A DNA stretch of 64,000 bases, taken from Variovorax sp. V213 (GTDB lineage Bacteria > Pseudomonadota > Gammaproteobacteria > Burkholderiales > Burkholderiaceae_C). The notes under the pieces were generated by a model. The model saw only the letters and a program-made list of their open reading frames with translations. It did no database searches and was not told where the DNA came from. Of this stretch, positions 1-8,780 are shown piece by piece. The position numbers and the translations under genes were made by a program. How positions within the stretch are numbered: position 1 is the stretch's first letter; every line of letters starts with the position of its first letter. The stretch covers positions 559,001 through 623,000 of the forward strand of contig NZ_AP028664.1 of the NCBI RefSeq assembly GCF_041154455.1, given 5' to 3'.

Positions 1-556
1 CCACCAGCACCACCGCGAGCACGAAGGCCGCGGAGATGCCGCCGACCCACGGCGCGGCAAGGCCCGAGATGGCGTCGCCCACGTACTGCGTGCGCGAATC
101 GGTCACCAGGTAGGCGCCGCCGCGCACCGCTTCGAGCATGCCCAGGGAGACGATGAAGCTCGGCAGCCGCCACGCGACCGACACGGCACCCGTGACGGTG
201 CCGCACACCAGCCCCGTGGCAAGTCCCAGCGCGGCAGCCACCGGCACCGAGAGCTTCCACTGGAGGATGGCTGCGGCCGTGACGGCTGCGCTGAGCGCAA
301 GCACCGAGCCCACCGAGAGATCGATGCCCGCGATGATCAGCACGAAGGTCATGCCGACCGCCATCACCGCCAGCGCGGGAATTTCGTTGGCAATCGAGAT
401 GAAGGTTTCGCGCGTGAAGAAATATTCGCTCAGCGTGCCGAAGAGCGCGACCATGCCCACGAGCACGACGGTCAGGCCAAGGTAGGTGCCCAGCTGGCCC
501 TTGAGAGCGGAGGGCGGGGCGGATGTCGTGGCAGATGTCGGAGCGACTGCGTTCAT
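1..556 (-). CDS. rbsC: Ribose-type sugar ABC transporter permease (partial)
   Basis: Inner-membrane permease of a ribose/xylose/galactose-type (CUT2) ABC importer. The translation from the ATG at 556 has a hydrophilic N-terminus, then a membrane segment (TYLGLTVVLVG), a second helix (IPALAVMAVGMTFVLIIAG) and the family motif GIDLSVGSVLALSAA. The C-terminal part lies beyond the left edge, so only about 185 residues are visible. Its start codon overlaps the stop of the upstream ATPase gene (ATGA, 553-556), so the two are translationally coupled in one operon with the binding protein. The family assignment is firm; the exact sugar is inferred. Confidence 0.88.
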   Translation of the reverse strand, partial: MNAVAPTSATTSAPPSALKGQLGTYLGLTVVLVGMVALFGTLSEYFFTRETFISIANEIPALAVMAVGMTFVLIIAGIDLSVGSVLALSAAVTAAAILQWKLSVPVAAALGLATGLVCGTVTGAVSVAWRLPSFIVSLGMLEAVRGGAYLVTDSRTQYVGDAISGLAAPWVGGISAAFVLAVVLV

Positions 557-2193
557 GGTGTGTCGGCGGTGGCCGGCTGGGCCGGATTCGAATCGGAAAT
601 GGCGGATCCCGCCGTCGGGGTCGCGGCGGCGGCGGCGCGTCCTGCCGCGTCGGTGAATGCGGCGGCGAGCAGCGATTGCTCGCTCCACTGGCCGCGCTCG
701 AACACCGCGACCAGCCGGCCGGCGCTCATCACGCCGATGCGGTCGCACATGGCCATCAGCTCGCGCAGGTCGCTCGACACCATCAGCAGCGCCTTGCCGG
801 CGTCGGTCATGCGGTCGAGTTCGGCATAGAGATCGGCGCGCGCGCCGACGTCCACGCCGCGCGTGGGCTCGTCGAGCAGCAGCACCTTGCATTCGCGGTG
901 CAGCCAGCGCGCGAACACCACCTTCTGCTGGTTGCCGCCGCTCAATGTGGCCACCGGCTGCTCGATGCTGCGAGAGCGGATGCGCAGCAGTTCCACCAGG
1001 CGCCGCGCAATGCCGCGCTCCCTGGCGCGCTGCAGCCAGCCCGCGCGCGAAATGGCGCCCAGGTCGCTCAGCGTGGCATTGACGCGGATCGATTGCGTGA
1101 GCAGCAGCCCTTGCGACTTGCGGTCTTCGGTCACCAGGCCGATGCCCGCGCGGATCGCCTGCATCGGCGAGCGCCAGCCCTTGCGGGCGCGCTGCACCGG
1201 CTCCGCATTGGATGTGCCGTCGTAAAGAAGAATTTCACCGCGGTCGGCGCGGTCGGCACCGAACAGCAGCCGCACCAGTTCGGTCCGGCCGGAGCCGACC
1301 AGGCCTGCGAGGCCCATGACTTCGCCCGCGCGCAGGTCGATGTCGACGTCACGCACGACCTGTGCGCGGCCGATGCCGCGCGCGCTCAGCAGCACCGGTC
1401 CGGCCACGCGGCGGTCGCGCCCTTCGTGCTCGTGCACCGCACGGCCCACCATGCGCTGCACCAGCTCGGATTCGCGCACGCCGGCCATGGCGCGCACGTC
1501 CACCAGGCGCCCGTCGCGCAGCACCGCCACGCGGTCCGCGATGCGCTGCAGCTCTTCGAGGCGGTGCGACACATAGACGATGGCCACGCCGCGCGCCTTC
1601 AGCAGTTCGATCTGCTCGAACAGATGCGAGGTTTCGCGCGGCGTGAGCATGGCGGTGGGCTCGTCGAGCACCAGCACGCGCGTGTCGTCCTGCAGGTTGC
1701 GCGCGATCTCGACCATCTGCTGCTGGCCGATGCCCAGCCGCGCCACGGGCGTGGCCGGGTCGATGTTCTGCATGCCGATCTTGGCGAGCTGGCGCGCGGC
1801 CAGCTCGTGCAATTTGCCGCGGCGGATCCAGCCGGTCTGGTTGGGCAGCCGGTCGAGCAGCAGGTTCTCGGCCACCGACAGCGTGGTGACCAACCCCAGT
1901 TCCTGCATGACCATGCGCACGCCCAGGCGTTCGGCATCGCGGCGCGATGCGGGCTGGAACGGTGCGCCGTCGAGCAGCATCTGGCCGCGCGTCGGTTGCA
2001 CGAGACCGCAGACGATTTTCGACAGCGTGCTCTTGCCGGCCCCGTTCTCGCCCGTGAGCGCGAGCACTTCGCCGGCATTCAGTACAAGAGAAACGTCGTC
2101 GAGCACCGGCGCCGCATAGTCCTTGCCGAGCGCGCTCAGCGAGAGCACGGGGACGGCAAGGCCGGCATTCATGGTGTCGGCAGGTGCGTTCAA
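553..2193 (-). CDS. rbsA: Sugar ABC transporter ATP-binding protein (RbsA-type, two ABC domains)
   Basis: A 546-residue double-ABC ATPase that powers sugar import at the inner membrane. The first cassette shows Walker A GENGAGKST, signature LGIGQQQMVEIAR and Walker B VLVLDEPTAML. The second has the degenerate P-loop GLVGSGRTE typical of this family, signature LSGGNQQKVVFARWL and Walker B VLLLDEPTRGVDVG. The size fits CUT2 ATPases (about 500 residues) with an extra Ala/Thr-rich tail. It lies between the binding-protein gene (14-bp gap) and the permease gene (4-bp overlap). A second in-frame ATG seven codons in (2172) could be the true start. Confidence 0.95.
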   Translation of the reverse strand: MNAPADTMNAGLAVPVLSLSALGKDYAAPVLDDVSLVLNAGEVLALTGENGAGKSTLSKIVCGLVQPTRGQMLLDGAPFQPASRRDAERLGVRMVMQELGLVTTLSVAENLLLDRLPNQTGWIRRGKLHELAARQLAKIGMQNIDPATPVARLGIGQQQMVEIARNLQDDTRVLVLDEPTAMLTPRETSHLFEQIELLKARGVAIVYVSHRLEELQRIADRVAVLRDGRLVDVRAMAGVRESELVQRMVGRAVHEHEGRDRRVAGPVLLSARGIGRAQVVRDVDIDLRAGEVMGLAGLVGSGRTELVRLLFGADRADRGEILLYDGTSNAEPVQRARKGWRSPMQAIRAGIGLVTEDRKSQGLLLTQSIRVNATLSDLGAISRAGWLQRARERGIARRLVELLRIRSRSIEQPVATLSGGNQQKVVFARWLHRECKVLLLDEPTRGVDVGARADLYAELDRMTDAGKALLMVSSDLRELMAMCDRIGVMSAGRLVAVFERGQWSEQSLLAAAFTDAAGRAAAAATPTAGSAISDSNPAQPATADTP

Positions 2194-2207
2194 CGTCGGC
2201 CTTTTTC

Positions 2208-3164
2208 TTACTTTGCGGAAGTCTTGGTGACCAGCACCACGTCGGTCTTCACTTCGGCGGGCATGCTCGACTGCGGCTTCTTCTCGGCCAGCGCCTTGAG
2301 CGCGGTCTCGATGCCGAACACCGCCTGCTTGGCTGCGAACTGGTCGGCCGTGGCGAGCACGCGGCCGTCATTCAGCATCGGCTTGATGGCACCGATGTTG
2401 TCGTAGCCCACCACCAGCACCTTGCCGGTCTTGCCGGCGGCCTTGACCGCCGCGACCGCGCCGAGCGCCATGCTGTCGTTGCCCGCGAGCAGCGCCTTGA
2501 GGTCCGGGTGCTCGCGCATCATGCCGGCCGCCACCGTGTTGCCCTTGTCGATTTCCCACTGGCCCGACTGCACGCCCACCACCGTCACGCCGGCGGCCTT
2601 CATGGCGTCCTGGTAGCCGAGGGTGCGCTGCTGGGCATTGAAGGTAGTCGACACGCCTTCGATGATGCCGACCTTGTCGCCGGCCTTCAGGCTCTTGGCC
2701 AGCTCGTCGCCGACCAGCTTGGCGCCGGCACGGTTGTCGGGGCCGACGAAAGGCACCTGGATGCCCTTTTCCTTCAGTGCGGCCGTGTCGAACTGGTTGT
2801 CGATGTTGACCACCAGGATGCCGCGGTCGATCGCGGCCTTGACCACCGGCACCAGCGCCTTCGAATCGGCCGGCGCGATGACCAGCGCGTTGATCTTCTG
2901 CGCCATCATTTGCTCGACCATCTTGATCTGGGCCGCCGTGTCGGTCTCGTCCTTGATGCCGTTGGCCACCAGGGTGTACTGCGAGGCGTGCGATTTCTGG
3001 TGCGCCTTGGCGCCATCTTCCATCGTGCGGAAGAATTCGTTGGCCAGCGACTTCATGACCAGCGCGACCTTGGGCTTGTCCTGCGCGAGGGCGGGCGAGG
3101 CAGCAAGGGCGCCCAGCAGCGTCAGGGCGGCTGCGCTTTGCAGCGTACGGCGGGTGAACTTCAT
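2208..3164 (-). CDS. rbsB: Periplasmic sugar-binding protein of ABC transporter (RbsB-type)
   Basis: A 318-residue periplasmic binding protein of the LacI/RbsB fold and first gene of the sugar-import operon. The N-terminus MKFTRRTLQSAAALTLLG with ASPALA at the cleavage site is a signal peptide. The mature chain has the family features LANEFF, KINALVIAPADSKAL and VVNIDNQFD. The start at 3164 is preferred over an upstream in-frame codon because it places the signal peptide at the N-terminus and has an AGGAGA Shine-Dalgarno just upstream. A LacI-type palindrome lies 70-90 bp upstream. Ribose or a related monosaccharide is the likely ligand, but specificity cannot be read from the sequence. Confidence 0.93.
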   Translation of the reverse strand: MKFTRRTLQSAAALTLLGALAASPALAQDKPKVALVMKSLANEFFRTMEDGAKAHQKSHASQYTLVANGIKDETDTAAQIKMVEQMMAQKINALVIAPADSKALVPVVKAAIDRGILVVNIDNQFDTAALKEKGIQVPFVGPDNRAGAKLVGDELAKSLKAGDKVGIIEGVSTTFNAQQRTLGYQDAMKAAGVTVVGVQSGQWEIDKGNTVAAGMMREHPDLKALLAGNDSMALGAVAAVKAAGKTGKVLVVGYDNIGAIKPMLNDGRVLATADQFAAKQAVFGIETALKALAEKKPQSSMPAEVKTDVVLVTKTSAK

Positions 3165-3233
3165 GGGTGTTGTCTCCTGAGGGGTTGAGCGGGTGCGCCG
3201 GTCCAAAGCCGGGGTGCCGATGTTAACCAACGA

Positions 3234-3253
3234 AAACGTTTGCGCAAACGTTT
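3234..3253. promoter_or_regulatory. LacI/GalR-family operator upstream of the sugar-import operon
   Basis: A 20-bp perfect palindrome, AAACGTTTGCGCAAACGTTT, lies between the divergent rbsB-like gene and ychF. The central CG step and the AANCGTTT-type half-site are typical of LacI-family (RbsR/PurR-like) operators. It probably serves as the sugar-responsive repressor site of the transporter operon. The regulator gene is not in the window. Confidence 0.8.
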
Positions 3254-3367
3254 GCTAATCGGGTTTAACCCTGATCCCGGTTCGTCCCCAAAAACGCCGG
3301 CCTTTGGAGCGAAACCGCGTCCCGGACCGCCTCCCTTAAAATCGCCGGTTACCCAAGAGGACCCCCC

Positions 3368-4459
3368 ATGAGTTTGCAATGCGGCATCGTCGGCCTGCCC
3401 AACGTCGGTAAATCCACCCTTTTCAATGCGTTGACCAAGGCCGGCATCGCAGCGGAGAACTATCCCTTCTGCACCATCGAGCCCAACGTGGGCGTGGTGG
3501 AAGTGCCCGATCCGCGGCTCGCGCAGCTCAGCGAGATCGTGAAGCCCGAGCGCGTGGTGCCCGCCATCGTCGAATTCGTCGACATTGCCGGCCTGGTGGC
3601 CGGCGCCAGCACGGGCGAAGGCCTGGGCAACAAGTTTCTCGCGCACATCCGCGAAACCGACGCCACGGTGAACGTGGTGCGCTGCTTCGACGACGACAAC
3701 GTGATCCACGTGGCCGGCAAGGTCGACCCCATCTCCGACATCGAAGTGATCCAGACCGAGCTCTGCCTGGCCGACCTTGCCACGGTCGAGAAGGCATTGC
3801 ACCGCCACACCAAGGTGGCGCGCTCGGGCGACAAGGATGCGCAAAAGCTCGTCGGGCTGCTCGAGCGCTGCCAGGCCGCGCTGAACGAGAACACGCCGGT
3901 GCGCGCGCTCGAGTTCACGAAGGAAGAGTTGCCGCTGGTCAAGTCGTTCACGCTCATCACCGCCAAGCCCGCGATGTTCGTCGGCAACGTGGCGGAAGAC
4001 GGCTTCGAGAACAACCCGTACCTGGACCGGCTGCGCGAATATGCAGCCAAGCAGGGCGCGCCGGTGGTCGCCATCTGCGCCAAGATCGAAGCCGATCTGG
4101 CCGAGATGGACGACGAGGACAAGAAGATGTTCCTCGCCGAAATCGGCCAGGACGAGCCGGGCCTCAACCGCCTGATCCGTGCGGCCTTCAAGCTCTTGGG
4201 CCTGCAGACCTACTTCACCGCCGGCGTGAAGGAAGTGCGCGCCTGGACCATCCACATCGGCGACACCGGCCCCCAGGCCGCCGGCGTGATCCACGGCGAC
4301 TTCGAAAAAGGCTACATCCGTGCCCAGACCATCGCCTTCGAGGACTACATCGCCTTCAAGGGCGAACAGGGTGCGAAGGATGCGGGCAAGATGCGTTCGG
4401 AAGGCAAGGAATACGTCGTCAAGGATGGCGACGTGATGAACTTCCTCTTCAGCTCGTAA
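3368..4459 (+). CDS. ychF: Redox-regulated ATPase YchF (Obg-family, OLA1-like)
   Basis: A 363-residue P-loop NTPase of the Obg/YchF family, cytosolic and ribosome-associated. G1 is GLPNVGKST near residue 8, the switch region runs into DIAGLVAGAS, and the C-terminal TGS domain is visible (TYFTAGVKEVRAWTIHIGD, then HGDFEKGYIRAQTIAF and the conserved end EYVVKDGDVMNFLF). The length equals the family norm (363 in E. coli). The preceding AAGAGGAC is a suitable Shine-Dalgarno. The downstream GST gene starts 11 bp later and may be cotranscribed. Confidence 0.98.
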   Translation: MSLQCGIVGLPNVGKSTLFNALTKAGIAAENYPFCTIEPNVGVVEVPDPRLAQLSEIVKPERVVPAIVEFVDIAGLVAGASTGEGLGNKFLAHIRETDATVNVVRCFDDDNVIHVAGKVDPISDIEVIQTELCLADLATVEKALHRHTKVARSGDKDAQKLVGLLERCQAALNENTPVRALEFTKEELPLVKSFTLITAKPAMFVGNVAEDGFENNPYLDRLREYAAKQGAPVVAICAKIEADLAEMDDEDKKMFLAEIGQDEPGLNRLIRAAFKLLGLQTYFTAGVKEVRAWTIHIGDTGPQAAGVIHGDFEKGYIRAQTIAFEDYIAFKGEQGAKDAGKMRSEGKEYVVKDGDVMNFLFSS

Positions 4460-4469
4460 AGCTCGCCAC

Positions 4470-5144
4470 ATGCTCACCGTCCATCACCTCAACAACTCGC
4501 GCTCGCAGCGCGTGCTCTGGCTTCTCGAAGAACTCGGGCTGCCCTACGAGATCGTTCACTACCAGCGCGATCCGCAGACCATGTTGGCGCCCGCTTCGCT
4601 GCGGGCCGTTCATCCGCTTGGCAAGTCGCCGGTGGTGACGACGGACGACGGTCTTGCGCTGGCGGAATCGGGCGCCGTGATCGAGACGCTGATCGAGCGC
4701 CATGGCAATGGCCGGCTGGCGCCCGCGCCGGGCACGCCGGAGGCTGTGCGCTATCGCTACTGGCTGCATTTCGCGGAAGGCTCGGCCATGTCACCGCTGC
4801 TGCTCAAGTTGGTGTTCGACAAGATCGAGAACGGCAAGATGCCATTCTTCGCGAAGCCGATCGCCAAGATGATTGCCGGCAAGGCCAAGGCGGCCATCGT
4901 CACGCCGAACATCGAGAGCCACCTGAATTTCATGGAGGCCGAACTCGGCAAGGGCGAGTGGTTCGCCGGCAACGAATTCACGGGCGCCGACATCCAGATG
5001 AGCTTCCCGGTCGAAGCCGCGCAGGCGCGCGGCGGCCTCGATGCGAAGCGGCCCAGGTTGATGGCATACCTGCAGCGCATCCATGCGCGCCCTGCCTACC
5101 AGCGCGCACTGGAACGCGGCGGCCCCTACGGCCTCCTGAGCTGA
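4470..5144 (+). CDS. Glutathione S-transferase family protein
   Basis: A 224-residue cytosolic GST. The N-terminal thioredoxin-like domain begins MLTVHHLNNSRSQRVLWLLE, where the Asn-Ser-Arg-Ser/Gln-Arg pattern of bacterial GSTs positions the glutathione-binding residues. HPLGKSPVV with the cis-Pro and the ESGAVIETL glutathione contact follow. The helical C-terminal domain carries the N-capping region FTGADIQMSFP. It probably conjugates or reduces electrophiles; the substrate is unknown. It directly follows ychF. Confidence 0.92.
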   Translation: MLTVHHLNNSRSQRVLWLLEELGLPYEIVHYQRDPQTMLAPASLRAVHPLGKSPVVTTDDGLALAESGAVIETLIERHGNGRLAPAPGTPEAVRYRYWLHFAEGSAMSPLLLKLVFDKIENGKMPFFAKPIAKMIAGKAKAAIVTPNIESHLNFMEAELGKGEWFAGNEFTGADIQMSFPVEAAQARGGLDAKRPRLMAYLQRIHARPAYQRALERGGPYGLLS

Positions 5145-5160
5145 AGTTGCAGCGGCGGCG

Positions 5161-5631
5161 TCACGACGGAAACACGTAGAGAAGCGCGACCGTCATGCTG
5201 ACATAGCGCAGGAACTTCCCGATCGCCATGTAGCCCAGGCATGGCCAGAAGGGCAGCTTGAGCCAGCCCGCCACCGCGCACAGCGGATCGCCCACGATCG
5301 GCAGCCAACTCAAAAGACATGCCTTCGGGCCGAGCCGTTCCAGCCAGCCCAATACGCGCACATGATGTTTCGAGTGCGAGTATTTGTCGGCCACCTTGTG
5401 CGCGCCGTAGCCCATTCCCCAGTCGACCGCACCGCCCAGCGTGTTGCCCACCGTTGCCACCGCAATGGCCGGCCAGAACATGTCGGGATTGAGCTTGAGC
5501 AGACCGAAAAGAATCGGCTCGGAGCCCACCGGCAACAGCGTTGCCGAGACGAAGGCCGCAATGAACAGCGTGGAGAGTCCGTACTGCGGAAGCGCGAGTA
5601 GCGCGAGAAGAGCGTCGAGCCAGGCTTGCAT
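5161..5631 (-). CDS. YqaA-family (DedA/VTT-like) membrane protein
   Basis: A 156-residue inner-membrane protein of the YqaA/DedA (VTT) group. Visible features are the N-terminal hydrophobic segment LSTLFIAAFVSATLLPVGSE, then ATVGNTLGGAVDWGMGY and the re-entrant-loop motif SWLPIVGDPLCAVAGWL followed by FWPCLGYMAIGKFLRY. The Gly-Asp-Pro in the loop and the final Gly-Lys-x-x-Arg are family hallmarks. It is convergent with the GST gene. DedA proteins take part in lipid flipping and membrane homeostasis; the precise role here is unknown. The ATG at 5631 is chosen because upstream codons add a non-membrane tail. Confidence 0.88.
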   Translation of the reverse strand: MQAWLDALLALLALPQYGLSTLFIAAFVSATLLPVGSEPILFGLLKLNPDMFWPAIAVATVGNTLGGAVDWGMGYGAHKVADKYSHSKHHVRVLGWLERLGPKACLLSWLPIVGDPLCAVAGWLKLPFWPCLGYMAIGKFLRYVSMTVALLYVFPS

Positions 5632-5812
5632 AAAGTGAAATGAGTCGACGCAGTATAGGCAGTGCCTTTTCAGATCGCGGTCGGAAAAAGCGCCGTGCAC
5701 AAGGGTGTTTGCGCCGGTACCCCGGGCGCAAATCGTTTCAGTCGACGAAACGCCGCGTGGCTACAATCGTGCCTCATTTTTCAGCAGCCGAACGCGCGAC
5801 ACCTTCCCTCTC

Positions 5813-6871
5813 ATGACCTTGCAGATCGGCACCCACACGCTGGAAAACCGGCTGTTCGTCGCGCCCATGGCCGGCGTGACGGACCGGCCCTTCCGCATGC
5901 TGTGCCGCGCGCTCGGTGCGGGCTACGCGGTCAGCGAGATGGTCACCTCGCGCAAGGAACTCTGGAACACGCTCAAGACATCGCGCCGCGCCAACCACGA
6001 CGGCGAACCGGGCCCCATTGCGGTGCAGATCGCCGGCACCGATGCGGCCATGATGGCCGAGGCCACGGTCTACAACATCGAGCGCGGCGCGCAGATCATC
6101 GACATCAACATGGGTTGCCCGGCCAAGAAGGTCTGCAACAAGTGGGCCGGTTCTGCGCTGATGCGCGACGAGCCCCTGGCGCTGGAGATCGTGCGCGCCG
6201 TGGTCGATGCGGCCCGGCCCTTCAACGTGCCGGTCACGCTCAAGATGCGCACCGGCTGGAGCGAAGAGCACCGCAACGCGGTGAAGCTCGCGCGCGATTT
6301 CGAATCCGCCGGCGTGCAGATGCTCACCGTGCACGGCCGCACGCGCGAGCAGGGCTACAAGGGCAACGCAGAGTACGACACGATTGCTGCCGTGAAGTCC
6401 GCGGTGCGCGTGCCGGTGGTGGCCAACGGCGACATCCGCTCGCCCGAGAAAGCGCGCGACGTGCTCGCGGCCACTGGCGCCGACGCGGTGATGATCGGCC
6501 GCGCCGCACAGGGGCGGCCCTGGATCTTTCGCGAGATCTCTCATTTCCTGGATACCGGCACGCACCTTGCACCGCCCTTGGTTGCCGAGGTTCGCCGCCT
6601 GCTGCTCGACCACCTGGTGGAGCACTACGCGCTGTACGGAGAGTTCAGCGGCGTGCGCACGGCGCGCAAGCACATCGGCTGGTATGTGCGTACGCTGCCG
6701 GACGGGGAAGCCTTTCGCGCACGGATGAACACCATCGAAGACTCGACGGCGCAACTGCGCGCGGTCGGCGATTATTTCGACGGGTTGGCGGACCGCATGG
6801 ACCGCATGCCCGTGCACCAGGCGGCCGAAGAGCTGTCAGGTGAAGAGGAGGCGGCCTGCGCCGCTGATTGA
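5813..6871 (+). CDS. dusB: tRNA-dihydrouridine synthase DusB
   Basis: A 352-residue FMN-dependent enzyme that reduces uridine to dihydrouridine in the tRNA D-loop. The TIM barrel starts with the family motif LFVAPMAGVTDRPFRML, and the catalytic cysteine lies in NMGCPAKKVCNKWAGSALM. FMN-phosphate contacts are in VVANGDIRS and DAVMIGRAAQGRPWIF. An earlier in-frame start at 5705 would add 36 residues not seen in the family, so the ATG at 5813 is preferred. The gene lies directly upstream of fis, the classical dusB-fis arrangement. Confidence 0.96.
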   Translation: MTLQIGTHTLENRLFVAPMAGVTDRPFRMLCRALGAGYAVSEMVTSRKELWNTLKTSRRANHDGEPGPIAVQIAGTDAAMMAEATVYNIERGAQIIDINMGCPAKKVCNKWAGSALMRDEPLALEIVRAVVDAARPFNVPVTLKMRTGWSEEHRNAVKLARDFESAGVQMLTVHGRTREQGYKGNAEYDTIAAVKSAVRVPVVANGDIRSPEKARDVLAATGADAVMIGRAAQGRPWIFREISHFLDTGTHLAPPLVAEVRRLLLDHLVEHYALYGEFSGVRTARKHIGWYVRTLPDGEAFRARMNTIEDSTAQLRAVGDYFDGLADRMDRMPVHQAAEELSGEEEAACAAD

Positions 6872-6894
6872 GAGAGAAGAAGAGAAGAAAAAGC

Positions 6895-7131
6895 ATGAGC
6901 AAGAAACACATCGAGGACTGCGTGCGCACCAGTCTGGACAGCTACTTTCGCGATTTGCGCGGCACCGAGCCCGACGGCATGTACGAGATGCTGGTGCGGG
7001 TGGTCGAGAAACCCCTGCTCGACGTCGTGATGACGCGCGCCGAGGGCAACCAGTCGAAGGCCGCGCAATGGTTGGGCCTGAATCGCAACACGCTTCGCAA
7101 GAAGCTGGTTGAACACAAACTTTTGAAATAA
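6895..7131 (+). CDS. fis: Fis-family DNA-binding protein
   Basis: A 78-residue Fis homologue. The N-terminal half (SLDSYFRDLRGTEPDGMYEMLVRVVEKPLLDVVM) matches the dimerization helices, and the C-terminus NQSKAAQWLGLNRNTLRKKL is the helix-turn-helix. It is shorter than enteric Fis (98 residues) but typical for beta-proteobacteria. It starts 23 bp after dusB and lies 16 bp before purH, so the three probably form one transcript. Fis is a nucleoid protein that bends DNA at growth-related promoters. Confidence 0.95.
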   Translation: MSKKHIEDCVRTSLDSYFRDLRGTEPDGMYEMLVRVVEKPLLDVVMTRAEGNQSKAAQWLGLNRNTLRKKLVEHKLLK

Positions 7132-7147
7132 CTCCACGGCATATTCC

Positions 7148-8755
7148 ATGGCCCAGACCGCACTCATCTCCGTCTCCGACAAAACCGGCATCCTCGAATT
7201 CGCGCAAGCGCTGCATGCGCTGGGCATCAAGCTGCTGTCCACCGGCGGCACCGCCAAGCTGCTGGCCGATGCCGGCTTGCCCGTGACCGAAGTGGCCGAC
7301 CACACCGGTTTTCCCGAAATGCTCGACGGCCGCGTGAAGACGCTGCATCCCAAGATCCACGGCGGCCTGCTGGCGCGGCGCGACATGCCCGCGCACGTGG
7401 CGGCCATCAAGGAACACGGCATCGACACCATCGACCTGCTGGTGGTCAATCTCTATCCCTTCGAAGCGACAGTGGCCAAGGCCGGCTGCACGCTGGAAGA
7501 CGCCATCGAGAACATCGACATCGGCGGCCCGGCCATGGTGCGCAGCGCCGCCAAGAACTGGAAGGACGTGGGCGTGCTGACCGACGCCTCGCAATACCCC
7601 GTGGCGCTGGCCGAGCTCCAGGCCGGCGGCAAGCTCAGCGACAAGACCAAGTTCGCCTTCTCCGTGGCCGCGTTCAACCGCATCGCCGACTACGACGGCG
7701 CCATCAGCGACTACCTCTCGGCCATCGACTTCGACGCCAGCATCGGACAGCCTGCGCCCACGCGTGCGCTGTTCCCGGCGCAAAGCAACGGCCGCTTCGT
7801 CAAGGTGCAAGACCTGCGCTACGGCGAGAACCCGCACCAGCAGGCCGCGTTCTACCGCGACCTGTATCCGGCGCCCGGTTCGCTCGTCTCCGCCAAGCAG
7901 CTGCAGGGCAAGGAACTGAGCTACAACAACATCGCCGATGCCGACGCCGCATGGGAATGCGTGAAGAGCTTCGACGTGCCGGCCTGCGTGATCGTGAAGC
8001 ACGCCAACCCGTGCGGTGTTGCAGTGGGCAAGGATGCGGCCGAAGCCTATGGCAAGGCCTTCAAGACCGATCCGACCTCGGCCTTCGGCGGCATCATCGC
8101 CTTCAATCGCCCGGTGGACCTTGCCACCGCGCAAGCCGTCAACAAGCAGTTCGTCGAAGTGCTGATGGCGCCGGCCTACACACCCGAGGCGCTGGAGGTG
8201 TTCCAGGCGACCAAGGCCAAGCTCAACGTGCGCGTGCTCGAGATCGCATTGCCCAAGGGCGGCGCCACAGACTGGGACAACGGCCGCAACGCGATCGACG
8301 TCAAGCGCGTCGGCTCCGGCCTCCTGATGCAGACCGCCGACAACCACGAGCTTTCGGCGAGCGACCTCAAGGTGGTCACGAAGAAGCAACCCACGCCCGA
8401 GCAGCTGCAGGACCTGCTGTTCGCATGGAAGGTCGCCAAGTACGTCAAGAGCAACGCCATCGTGTTCTGCGCCGGCGGCATGACCATGGGCGTGGGCGCG
8501 GGCCAGATGAGTCGCCTCGATTCGGCCCGCATCGCGAGCATCAAGGCCGAGCATGCGGGCCTGTCGCTCAAGGGCACCGCGGTGGCGAGCGATGCCTTCT
8601 TCCCGTTCCGCGACGGGCTCGACGTGGTGGTCGATGCCGGCGCGAGCTGCGTCATCCAGCCGGGTGGCTCGATGCGCGACCAGGAAGTGATCGATGCCGC
8701 CGACGAGCGCGGCGTGGTCATGGTGCTGTCGGGCGTGCGCCACTTCCGCCACTGA
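7148..8755 (+). CDS. purH: Bifunctional AICAR formyltransferase / IMP cyclohydrolase
   Basis: A 535-residue enzyme for the last two steps of purine synthesis (AICAR to FAICAR to IMP). The N-terminal cyclohydrolase domain has ISVSDKTGILEFA, LLSTGGTAKLL and GRVKTLHPKIHGGLL. The C-terminal transformylase domain has LRYGENPHQQAAFY, VIVKHANPCGVAVG with the catalytic Lys-His pair, and DAFFPFRDGLDVV. Length and both domains are complete. It follows fis closely. Confidence 0.98.
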   Translation: MAQTALISVSDKTGILEFAQALHALGIKLLSTGGTAKLLADAGLPVTEVADHTGFPEMLDGRVKTLHPKIHGGLLARRDMPAHVAAIKEHGIDTIDLLVVNLYPFEATVAKAGCTLEDAIENIDIGGPAMVRSAAKNWKDVGVLTDASQYPVALAELQAGGKLSDKTKFAFSVAAFNRIADYDGAISDYLSAIDFDASIGQPAPTRALFPAQSNGRFVKVQDLRYGENPHQQAAFYRDLYPAPGSLVSAKQLQGKELSYNNIADADAAWECVKSFDVPACVIVKHANPCGVAVGKDAAEAYGKAFKTDPTSAFGGIIAFNRPVDLATAQAVNKQFVEVLMAPAYTPEALEVFQATKAKLNVRVLEIALPKGGATDWDNGRNAIDVKRVGSGLLMQTADNHELSASDLKVVTKKQPTPEQLQDLLFAWKVAKYVKSNAIVFCAGGMTMGVGAGQMSRLDSARIASIKAEHAGLSLKGTAVASDAFFPFRDGLDVVVDAGASCVIQPGGSMRDQEVIDAADERGVVMVLSGVRHFRH

Positions 8756-8780
8756 CCGTCGCGCCCGCAGGCAATCAGAA

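Noticed and set aside
523..2406. Long + strand open frame of 627 codons
   Set aside because: It is the antisense shadow of the rbsA-like ATPase; its His/Ala/Arg-rich composition is typical of reverse-strand frames in high-GC DNA.
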